NCBI RefSeq assembly: GCF_001279695.1
Contig: NZ_LGDD01000067.1
Span: 1-6,327, forward strand
Reading direction: 5' to 3'
Length of the DNA: 6,327 nt
Source: Streptomyces sp. WM6378
GTDB lineage: Bacteria; Actinomycetota; Actinomycetes; Streptomycetales; Streptomycetaceae
The notes below the pieces were generated by a model that was given only the letters and a program-made list of their open reading frames with translations, was not told the DNA's origin and made no database searches. The first letter of the stretch is position 1. Each line of letters begins with the position of its first letter. Shown here piece after piece: positions 1-5,211 of the stretch. The position numbers were made by a program, and so were the translations under genes.

Positions 1-99
1 CGAGCCGGGTGATGACCCGGCCGAGCAGGACCACCGACAGGTACGCCGGGTTCTCGCGGACCCGTACGTCCCGCAGCGGGACCAGCTCGTCGCGGGCCG
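1..99. repeat. 99-bp direct repeat, left copy
   Basis: This stretch is identical base for base to 456-554, at an offset of 455 bp. The identity begins at the first base of the window, so its true left limit is unknown. It ends at base 100 (G here, C at 555). The repeated DNA encodes the central part of the tail assembly protein on the minus strand. Confidence 0.95.
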
Positions 100-112
100 G
101 GGCGAGCCCCAT
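1..112 (-). CDS. Partial second copy of tail assembly protein core (runs off window)
   Basis: An ATG at 112-110 opens a frame that stays open to the window edge. It reads MGLAPARDELVPLRDVRVRE followed by the same LGRVIT segment as the tail assembly gene at 274-740 (residues 51-88 of the repaired protein). Bases 1-99 are identical to 456-554, and the remaining bases up to the ATG match 588-590 and its neighbours with only two differences, apart from a 23-bp duplication present only in the other copy. CIS operons normally continue after the DUF6760 gene with a LysM/baseplate-type gene, so a repeat of the assembly gene is unexpected. It may be a true partial paralogue, the start of the next gene fused to duplicated DNA through the shared bases GGCTCGCC, or an assembly artefact. 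A competing GTG start at 122-120 overlaps the upstream stop but gives a non-protein-like translation. The C-terminus is not visible. Confidence 0.45.
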   Translation of the reverse strand, partial: MGLAPARDELVPLRDVRVRENPAYLSVVLLGRVITRL

Positions 113-118
113 CCCCCG

Positions 119-277
119 TCACCGCTCCCCTTCGCCTTGTTCCACCAGTGCCGCCACCCGCCGTACGTACGCCCGCCGGTCCGCATGCTCCAGGTCGAGG
201 ATGGAGTCCATGTCCCAGTGGAAGTGGTAGGCCAGGTACGCGGTCTCCTCCTCGATCCGGTCGGCCGCGTACGTCAC
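119..277 (-). CDS. DUF6760-family small CIS protein
   Basis: This 52-aa protein begins VTYAADRIEEETAYLAYHFH and continues WDMDSILDLEHADRRAYVRR. The pattern of a YxAYHFHW core followed by xxILDLEHxDRRxxV matches my recollection of the DUF6760 family, small proteins encoded between the tail assembly and baseplate genes of CIS and related phage-tail loci. Their role is not well defined; a chaperone or assembly role is an inference from position. The start is GTG at 277-275, whose GTGA overlaps the TGA stop (276-274) of the assembly gene, so translation is probably coupled. Length is typical for such proteins. The coupling matters here because the upstream gene is frameshifted: ribosomes that begin at the assembly start would pass this junction in the wrong frame and would not terminate at 274. 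Confidence 0.85.
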   Translation of the reverse strand: MTYAADRIEEETAYLAYHFHWDMDSILDLEHADRRAYVRRVAALVEQGEGER

Positions 278-455
278 GATTCCCCCAGGCGGCTCCCGGC
301 CAGCTCGACCTCGAAGGACTGCTCGCAGTGCGGGCAGGCCACGGCCGCACGGGTGTGGCCCTCGGCGTTGATCTGCCGGTAGAAGTCCTGGAGGAAGGCC
401 AGGTCGGAGGCGAACATGTTCTCCACCGTGCCGTCGTGGACGTCACCGAGCGTGC

Positions 456-554
456 CGAGCCGGGTGATGACCCGGCCGAGCAGGACCACCGACAGGTACG
501 CCGGGTTCTCGCGGACCCGTACGTCCCGCAGCGGGACCAGCTCGTCGCGGGCCG
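456..554. repeat. 99-bp direct repeat, right copy
   Basis: Identical to 1-99. This copy sits inside the tail assembly gene and directly abuts the extra 23-bp unit at 555-577. Because the offset is 455 bp, recombination between the copies would remove the C-terminus of the assembly gene and the whole DUF6760 gene. Confidence 0.95.
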
Positions 555-577
555 CGGGACCAGCTCGTCGCGGGCCG
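532..577. repeat. 23-bp perfect tandem duplication inside the tail assembly gene
   Basis: Bases 532-554 and 555-577 are identical, each starting CGGGACCAGCTC and ending GCGGGCCG. Twenty-three is not a multiple of three, so the duplication shifts the reading frame of the minus-strand gene after codon 62. The related sequence at 1-99 has only one unit and reads through in frame, which supports the single-unit form as ancestral. Confidence 0.95.
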
Positions 578-739
578 TGGCGAGCCGCATCGCGCCGCGC
601 CGGTGCACGGTGCCCGACTCGTCGACGTACCCGCGCGGCAGCTCGAACTCGAACTCGGTGCGCAGGGTCTCCCGCGCGCCGGACGCGGCCGGGGTGTCCA
701 CCCCGGGCGCGCCGGCAATTCCAGGACCTTCGCGGCGCA

Positions 740-1183
740 TTACTCGATGACCAGCTCTTCGAAGGTGATGGAGACCTGCTCGGTCATGGCCTGGGCGTCG
801 CCGGCCTTGACCGAGCTGATCTCGACCTTGTTGCACCAGGCGTTGCGCAGGTGGTAGCGCTTCACCGGGTTGTCCATGTAGTCCATCATGATGATGGAGG
901 CGTTCTTGCGGGCCGAGCCCATGTTCCCGTCGATGGACTGCTTGATCCACTCGGAGAACGTGGCGGACTGCGTGGCGCCGCGGGTCACCGTGCACTCACC
1001 GGCCTTCTTGACGCCGGGCAGCTTCTTGATGATCGGCTTGCCGTCGGCCGAGACCTGCTGGTACTCGATGACGTCCTGCTCCATGGAGAGGCTGCTGACC
1101 TCCTGCAGGTACTCGACCATGATGCCGTCGATCTGCAGGCCGAAGTTGTGTGTGGTGAGCGCATCACCGGGCTGAAGCGACAT
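740..1183 (-). CDS. cis1: CIS inner tube protein (T4 gp19-like)
   Basis: This 147-aa protein stacks as hexameric rings to form the rigid inner tube that the contracting sheath drives forward. It starts MSLQPGDALTTHNFGLQIDG and shows the hallmarks of the gp19-like tube family: the IDGIxxEYLQEVSSLSMEQDV strand region (about 19-38), KLPGVKKAGECTVTRG (54-69), SEWI (77-80), and the C-terminal WCNKVEISSVKAGDAQAMTE (116-135) leading to ITFEEL. Length is normal for the family. The ATG at 1183-1181 is preceded by AGGAG (1197-1193) at nine bases. It lies 60 bp after the sheath stop, and its TAA stop overlaps the next ATG. The order sheath, tube, assembly protein is standard for CIS. The symbol follows the Streptomyces CIS convention in which Cis1 is the tube. 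Confidence 0.95.
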   Translation of the reverse strand: MSLQPGDALTTHNFGLQIDGIMVEYLQEVSSLSMEQDVIEYQQVSADGKPIIKKLPGVKKAGECTVTRGATQSATFSEWIKQSIDGNMGSARKNASIIMMDYMDNPVKRYHLRNAWCNKVEISSVKAGDAQAMTEQVSITFEELVIE

Positions 1184-1243
1184 GCTGGGTTACTCCTGTT
1201 CGTGCGGAAACGGCGGGTACGTAAGCGAGTTGGAGCAGATCTG

Positions 1244-2824
1244 CTACTCCTCCAGCTCGCCGCCGCCGCCCGAGAACTGGGCGAGCCGGAACACGACGAA
1301 CTCGGCGGGCTTGACGGGCGCGATGCCGATCTCGCAGACCACGCGGCCGAGGTCGACCGACTCCACCGGGTTGGTCTCCTCGTCGCACTTCACGTAGAAG
1401 GCGTCCTCGGGGCGCTGGCCGAACAGGGCGCCGTTGCGCCACTCGTTGACCAGGAAGGCGGAGATGTTGCGGCGGATCCGGGCCCACAGCGCCTGGTCGT
1501 TCGGCTCGAACACGACCCACTGGGTGCCGATCAGGATCGACTCTTCCAGGTAGTTGAAGTACCGGCGCACGTTCAGGTAGCGCCAGGCCGGGTCCGAGGC
1601 AAGGGTGCGGGCGCCCCAGACGCGGATGCCGCGGCCCGGGAAGGCGCGGATGCAGTTGACGCCGACCGGGTTCAGGAGGTCCTGCTCGCCGCGGGTGATC
1701 TGGAGTTCCAGGTCGACGGCGCCGCGCACGATCTCGTTCGCGGGAGCCTTGTGGACGCCGCGCTCGGCGTCGTTGCGGGCCCAGATGCCGGCCATGTGCC
1801 CGGACGGCGGAACGATCTTGGTCTGGCCGGTGGAGGGGTCGAAGGACTTGATCCACGGGTAGTAGAGGGCGGCGTACCGGGAGTCGTAACCGGCGCCCTC
1901 CATCCGCCACTTGCGGATGTCGCGGGCGTTGAGCCCCGGCGGCGGGTCGAGGATGGCCATGCGGTCGCCCATCAGCTCGCAGTGCGCGACCAGGCCCAGC
2001 TGGACGGCCTTGACCTGCTCCAGGTCGATCAGGCCCTGCTGGTAGGCGGCCATCAGGTCGGGCACCGCGACCATGTTGATCTCGTCGAGGGCCTCCAGGC
2101 CGCCGAAGCCGGTGCGGTCGGCGGAGTCGCCGATGAACTGGCCGGACTCGACCCGGGCGAGGGCGCCACCGGTCGCGGCGGGGGCGGGCGCGGCGGCCGG
2201 CGGGGCCAGGGTGACGGCCTGAGCGTCCGGCTTGGCCAGCTGGCCACCAGCCACGGTCTCCTCGACGGTGATCGTCTTGGAGCGCTGCTTGACCTGCGTG
2301 ACGACGAAGTTGCGCGCCGACTTCTTCGCGCTGACGTCGAAGTTCTCGACGACGGTGTCGCCGTCCTTGACGACCAGCTTGAAGCGGTCCGCGTCCTTCT
2401 CGTCGGAGTCCTGCACCTCGACGGTCAGCGCACCGCCGTTGGAGCCCGCCGTGATCGCGGAGACCTTGAACGTGCCGAGCGCCACGGCCTCACCGGCGGT
2501 GATCGCCTGCGGCGCGGCGGCGGCCGCGGCCTGCGGGGCGGCCTGCCCGGTGCCGTTCTCGGAGCCGCCGACGCGCACGATGTAGGCGGCCGTACCGCCG
2601 TTGTTGAAGAAGCCGTAGACGGAGTGCGCCAGGTAGTACCCGTCCGTGAACTCGCCGAACTCGGCGACGTACTGGGACCAGTTCGTCACCAGCGTCGGCT
2701 CGTTCAGCGGCCCCACGGGCGCGAGCCCGACGAAGGCGGCAACGGAGGTGCCGACCCCTTCGATGGGGCGGGATCCGCTGGCGACTTCCTCGACGTAGAC
2801 GCCGGGGGACAGGTAGTTGGGCAC
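1244..2824 (-). CDS. cis2: CIS contractile tail sheath protein
   Basis: This 526-aa protein forms the helical sheath that shortens to propel the tube. The N-terminus (LSPGVYVEEVASGSRPIEGV, then GGTAAYIVRVGG at 76-87) and the C-terminal half are typical of phage and CIS sheaths: MVAVPDL (251-257), RVWGARTL (401-408), YLNVRRYFNYLEESI (416-430), FEPND (439-443), EDAFYVKCDEETN (473-485) and APVKPAEFVVFRL (502-514). Between them lies a variable insert of about residues 95-225. It is flanked by Ala/Pro-rich linkers (around 95-107 and 207-220) and contains a beta-rich stretch such as RFKLVVKDGDTVVENFDVSA; in this family such inserts face outwards. The start is GTG (2824-2822), set by AAGGAG (2839-2834) nine bases upstream; no ATG fits the conserved MPNYLSPGVYVEE start. 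It is the first structural gene of the operon seen here. The symbol follows the convention in which Cis2 is the sheath. Confidence 0.97.
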   Translation of the reverse strand: MPNYLSPGVYVEEVASGSRPIEGVGTSVAAFVGLAPVGPLNEPTLVTNWSQYVAEFGEFTDGYYLAHSVYGFFNNGGTAAYIVRVGGSENGTGQAAPQAAAAAAPQAITAGEAVALGTFKVSAITAGSNGGALTVEVQDSDEKDADRFKLVVKDGDTVVENFDVSAKKSARNFVVTQVKQRSKTITVEETVAGGQLAKPDAQAVTLAPPAAAPAPAATGGALARVESGQFIGDSADRTGFGGLEALDEINMVAVPDLMAAYQQGLIDLEQVKAVQLGLVAHCELMGDRMAILDPPPGLNARDIRKWRMEGAGYDSRYAALYYPWIKSFDPSTGQTKIVPPSGHMAGIWARNDAERGVHKAPANEIVRGAVDLELQITRGEQDLLNPVGVNCIRAFPGRGIRVWGARTLASDPAWRYLNVRRYFNYLEESILIGTQWVVFEPNDQALWARIRRNISAFLVNEWRNGALFGQRPEDAFYVKCDEETNPVESVDLGRVVCEIGIAPVKPAEFVVFRLAQFSGGGGELEE

Positions 2825-2833
2825 GGGAAGCTG

Positions 2834-2839
2834 CTCCTT
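2834..2839 (-). promoter_or_regulatory. Ribosome binding site fixing the GTG start of the sheath gene
   Basis: On the minus strand this reads AAGGAG, nine bases before the GTG at 2824-2822. It decides the sheath start in the absence of an ATG. Confidence 0.85.
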
Positions 2840-2974
2840 GTTACTGGGGTACGGAGGGTGCGGGCCAGCGCCCGAAGACTTTGGGGGCCGGCTGAGCGCG
2901 GGGCGGACGGCTCACTCCGAATCCGAGCTGCACGCGGTTGTCCCGCCCCCCGAAACGCTGCTACCGGCCAATTA

Positions 2975-3007
2975 CCCCTCAAGCCTCGCGCGGCGGGGCT
3001 TGAGGGG
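2975..3007. terminator. Strong inverted repeat, likely terminator or leader hairpin
   Basis: CCCCTCAAGCC (2975-2985) pairs perfectly with GGCTTGAGGGG (2997-3007). The stem extends inward by a T-G wobble and three further pairs to a three-base loop at 2990-2992, giving about 15 pairs. There is no T-tract on either side, which is common for Streptomyces terminators. It lies about 150 bp upstream of the sheath start. Confidence 0.6.
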
Positions 3008-3030
3008 GGAGGGGAGAAGGTGCGTGGACG

Positions 3031-3050
3031 AGGGCAGCACAAGCTGCCCT
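3031..3050. terminator. Short inverted repeat (8-bp stem, 4-base loop)
   Basis: AGGGCAGC (3031-3038) and GCTGCCCT (3043-3050) are perfect complements around the loop ACAA. This is the middle one of three hairpins between the 51-aa gene and the sheath gene. Its function as a terminator is inferred from position only. Confidence 0.4.
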
Positions 3051-3083
3051 TCCGGTCATCAGCGCGGGATCTCCCGGCCGGAT

Positions 3084-3107
3084 CGGGTACGGCGGGTGCC
3101 GTACCCG
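3084..3107. terminator. Inverted repeat just downstream of the 51-aa gene, likely terminator
   Basis: CGGGTACGGC (3084-3093) pairs perfectly with GCCGTACCCG (3098-3107) around a GGGT loop. It begins 40 bp past the stop codon at 3148-3150 on the minus strand, where a terminator of that gene would be expected. An overlapping alternative stem (CGGGCCC/GGGCCCG, 3106-3120) adjoins it. No T-tract is present. Confidence 0.6.
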
Positions 3108-3147
3108 GGCCCGGGGCCCGAACGCGGAAGGTCCGGAAGAGGACGGG

Positions 3148-3303
3148 TCAGGCGTCGTCCTCGTCCTCGGAGAGCGGGACCGATCCCGGCGGCGGGCAGG
3201 GCCGGCCGGTGCTCAGCCGGTTCGCCTCGCGCACCTTCTCCAACAGTTCCTCCCTCCGCCGGGCATCCTCGGCCGCCTGCTGTTCCGCACTGCTGTCACC
3301 CAT
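3148..3303 (-). CDS. Small charged protein of unknown function (51 aa)
   Basis: The frame runs from ATG 3303-3301 to TGA 3150-3148. The product starts MGDSSAEQQAAEDARRREEL, continues LEKVREANRLSTGRPCPPPG and ends in an acidic tail (SEDEDDA). Residues 5-30 are Ala/Glu/Arg-rich and probably form one amphipathic helix; the rest looks disordered. There is no signal peptide or membrane segment. An AGGGGG Shine-Dalgarno-like run lies eight bases before the ATG; an in-frame GTG at 3312 would sit against that run and is less likely. It lies 174 bp after the stop of the 479-aa gene and is followed by the hairpin at 3084-3107. I do not recognise a family. Position suggests an accessory or chaperone-like partner of the CIS or of the upstream protein, which is inference. 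Synonymous-site conservation would be needed to prove that it is coding. Confidence 0.6.
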   Translation of the reverse strand: MGDSSAEQQAAEDARRREELLEKVREANRLSTGRPCPPPGSVPLSEDEDDA

Positions 3304-3477
3304 GGCGCGCACCCCCTAGGCACGTAATGCCGACTCCCGTCCACGTCGCCCCGGTCCGTGATGGTGCAGTAGCTGTCCGTACTCCCAGCAGCGTGCTCCC
3401 CCGACGTGCGGCCTGAACAGTGGGCGCGGCTCTCCAAATCCCGGCCGACCCCGACAGCCCCTGCGTGCGGGTGGTCC

Positions 3478-4917
3478 TCAGGGCCCGGCCGGCGGGCGGC
3501 CGACCCGCAGCGTCATGGGGTTGTTGAAGTAGCCCGAGGCCGCCTGCTGCTCGTGGAAGCTCTCGCCGGGGCCGCCGCCGTAGACGCGGAAGAACCAGGA
3601 GCGGCAGGTGTGGTCCTCGAAGTCGTTCTGCAACTGGATGCGCGGCAGGCCCCTGTTCCTCTTGACGGCGGGGTCCTTGACCAGGGCGGCCAGCACGTCG
3701 TCGAACTTCGTCTTGAAGGCCTGCTGGTCGTCGCTCTCCAGGAGCGGCTTGAGCCGGCTGAACCAGCCGCCCTCCTTCTTGGCCCGCTCGTAGAGGAGCT
3801 CGTACAGGTCGGAGCGGGCCTTGGCGTCGAACTCGTTGCGCGCGTAGTTCTCCAGGGTCACCTGGCAGGTGCCGTCCAGGGAGCGTGCGACGACCGCCGC
3901 GAAGTGGTAGCCCCAGACGTTCTCGCCGCGGTCCACGGCGGGCGACACCGAGTGGTCGCGGCCGTCCTTGGCCAGCATGCTGAAGATCCCGAAGCCCTCC
4001 CCGGGGCCGGGGGACGCGTACTTGTTGATGCCGAGGCGGGCCTCGGTGGCGTCCCGGCCGCCGCCGCGGGTGGCCTCGCCGTAGCTGCGGCCGAGGTCCT
4101 GGAGCGGGGCCGTCTCGCCCCGGGCTGCGGTGACCGCGCCGTCGACGCCGAGGGTGTCGGCGGTGTCCTGCGCCACCGCGCCCGCAAGGCGGTTCGCGCG
4201 GGCGTCGCTGTCGGAGCTGGGGGTGAGCAGGAAGCCCCCGGCGCGCCCGCCGAGCACTGCCTGGGCCCGCTTCGAGTGCTCGGAGCCGATCAGGGCGCAC
4301 GCCACCGAGATGCAGGTGGAGCGCAACAGCGAGACGAACGGCCCCAGTTGGCTCTCGGGCGTGGCGTCCTTGACGACGGCGGGCTGGACACGGAGCAGCC
4401 GGTGCGCGCCGACGCCGATGCTGCGGCCCCCGGTGACCAGCTCGACGGTGCTGCCGACCGCGCGCAGCGCCGTGTTGGCGGTGTCGACGACGGCCTGCAC
4501 CGCGTAGAACTCCTTGGGTTCGTCCACCCCGTGCACGGCGAGCGTGCCGTCGTCGGCCACCCGGAGCGGGGCGTCGGCGGGGCCGACCTCGGAGAGCTCG
4601 TAGCGCAGCCGCTCCCGGATGTCGCGCGGTTCACCGCCGCCGCCCCTCGCGACCACCGGTTCGGGGCCCTGCGAGACGAAGTACGGCCCGCGCTCGCCGG
4701 GTTGGGGCGTCGCGTCGTACGTGCCGCCGGCCCGGTCGGTGATCCGCTGGACGGGCGCGGCCTCCCGGCCTCGTTCGGCGGCCGGAGCGAACAGCTGGGC
4801 CACCGCCGCGTTCCCGGCGGTGCGGTGGAGCCGGGCGAGTGCGGATTCGCGCCGCGTCGAGCCGGCCGCCGGGGCGCCCGGGCGTCGCTCGGCCTGCTGT
4901 TCCCGCGTGACCCGCAC
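3478..4917 (-). CDS. CIS-associated 'AGNAAV'-motif protein, putative cargo with papain-like core
   Basis: This 479-aa protein has a disordered, Ala/Arg/Gly-rich N-terminus (about 1-95) carrying ALARLHRTAGNAAVAQL (26-42). That motif is characteristic of DUF4157 and other proteins encoded beside actinobacterial CIS loci. The DUF4157 HExxH metalloprotease motif itself is absent. The core includes STCISVACALIG (200-211), GEGFGIFSML (306-315) and WGYHFAAVVARSLDGTCQVT followed by LENYAR (335-360). A Cys at a helix start, a His opening a hydrophobic strand and an Asn on the next strand (Cys202 or Cys207, His338, Asn357) resemble papain-like cysteine protease, transglutaminase or deamidase folds. That assignment is inference. 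There is no signal peptide or membrane segment, as expected for a protein loaded into a cytoplasmic CIS. The start is GTG 4917-4915 with AGGGGAG about ten bases upstream. It could also be a structural or regulatory partner instead of a toxin. Confidence 0.75.
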   Translation of the reverse strand: MRVTREQQAERRPGAPAAGSTRRESALARLHRTAGNAAVAQLFAPAAERGREAAPVQRITDRAGGTYDATPQPGERGPYFVSQGPEPVVARGGGGEPRDIRERLRYELSEVGPADAPLRVADDGTLAVHGVDEPKEFYAVQAVVDTANTALRAVGSTVELVTGGRSIGVGAHRLLRVQPAVVKDATPESQLGPFVSLLRSTCISVACALIGSEHSKRAQAVLGGRAGGFLLTPSSDSDARANRLAGAVAQDTADTLGVDGAVTAARGETAPLQDLGRSYGEATRGGGRDATEARLGINKYASPGPGEGFGIFSMLAKDGRDHSVSPAVDRGENVWGYHFAAVVARSLDGTCQVTLENYARNEFDAKARSDLYELLYERAKKEGGWFSRLKPLLESDDQQAFKTKFDDVLAALVKDPAVKRNRGLPRIQLQNDFEDHTCRSWFFRVYGGGPGESFHEQQAASGYFNNPMTLRVGRPPAGP

Positions 4918-5211
4918 GATAGGTGCACTCCCCTCGTTCGTCGGCTCGCGATTCTTGACGCCTTTGATACGGAACGCAGGAGGCGCAAGGCCCGTCTTGG
5001 GGGCAGGGAGGGTGCCCTTTCGACCGGTTACCCACGGGATACAGGGGCCAGTTCAAGCCAACTCCTTGTGCGATACATGTGGTGATGCGGGCCGGTGAGA
5101 GGTCCTGGCGTAGCGTTTCGGTGGACCGGAAGAACAAGATTCGGTGGGCCGGAAGGGCAAACGTCGAGGGACGGATCGGCCGGGTGCGTTGAGAGGAAGA
5201 GGCGGCGGCGC
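4918..5211. promoter_or_regulatory. Divergent intergenic region between cargo-candidate and SARP genes
   Basis: These 294 bp lie between two divergent GTG starts and should hold promoters for both. They contain a Shine-Dalgarno run for each gene (AGGGGAG on the minus strand near 4928-4934, and AGAGGAAGAGG on the plus strand near 5193-5203) and a 23-bp direct repeat (5117-5162). I found TTG-type hexamers but no pair with acceptable spacing, so no -35/-10 is assigned. The arrangement fits regulation of the divergent gene by the SARP, but this is not demonstrated. Confidence 0.55.
5117..5162 (+). repeat. 23-bp tandem direct repeat upstream of the SARP gene, candidate operator
   Basis: Two units start at 5117 and 5140, both TTCGGTGGxCCGGAAGxxCAA, with 18 of the first 21 bases identical. 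The 23-bp period is about two helical turns. SARP regulators are known to bind direct repeats spaced by one or two turns near target promoters, so this is a candidate autoregulatory site. Each unit also contains a short dyad (CGGTGGACCG in the first). The second unit ends 50 bp before the GTG start. Confidence 0.5.

Larger units (their letters stand above)
274..740 (-). pseudogene. Phage-tail-type CIS assembly protein, frameshifted by a 23-bp duplication
   Basis: Reading from ATG 740-738 gives 62 native-looking residues, including TEFEFELPRGYVDESGTVHR and MRLATARDELVP. A 23-bp tandem duplication (532-554 and 555-577) then shifts the frame. Removing one copy restores a 147-aa protein ending at TGA 276-274, with LRDVRVRENPAYLSVVLLGR, then LGDVHDGTVENMFASDLAFL, and a C-terminal CPHC motif at about residues 128-131 that resembles half a zinc ribbon. 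This matches the 'phage tail assembly protein' found directly after the tube gene in actinobacterial CIS clusters, thought to help tube/sheath assembly. The ATG shares its A with the TAA stop of the tube gene (TAATG), so initiation is coupled. As written, the shifted frame has no stop before the window edge. An internal GTG at 489 could give only the C-terminal 71 residues. A sequencing or assembly error is a serious alternative to real gene loss. Confidence 0.75.
2825..3147. other. Non-coding region upstream of the sheath gene
   Basis: These 323 bp separate the 51-aa gene from the sheath gene, both on the minus strand. No reading frame looks protein-like on either strand. The region holds the sheath Shine-Dalgarno site (2834-2839) and three strong inverted repeats (2975-3007, 3031-3050, 3084-3107). 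A sheath promoter is expected between about 2840 and 2975 if the hairpins are terminators, but I see no convincing -35/-10 pair. The alternative is that transcription reads through and the hairpins form a structured 5' leader. Confidence 0.7.

Noticed and set aside
274..740. Programmed ribosomal frameshift in the assembly gene, as known for tail assembly chaperones of some phages.
   Set aside because: The frame change is fully explained by an exact 23-bp tandem duplication. There is no slippery heptamer at the site, and removing one unit gives a single intact frame.
1234..1245. 12-bp perfect palindrome AGCAGATCTGCT overlapping the sheath stop codon.
   Set aside because: Too short and isolated to call a terminator or operator, and the tube gene follows in the same operon 60 bp later.
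416..3319. Very long plus-strand open frame (967 codons) spanning the sheath and tube genes.
   Set aside because: It is the antisense shadow of well-recognised minus-strand genes in high-GC DNA where stops are rare; its translation is low-complexity with no family resemblance.
3406..5085. Long plus-strand open frame opposite the 479-aa gene.
   Set aside because: Same GC-driven antisense effect; the minus-strand product has the AGNAAV motif and balanced composition, while the plus-strand product does not look like a protein.
4950..5090. TTGACG, TTGTGC and similar hexamers in the divergent intergenic region as -35 boxes.
   Set aside because: No matching -10 element at 16-19 bp spacing on either strand, so no promoter is assigned.
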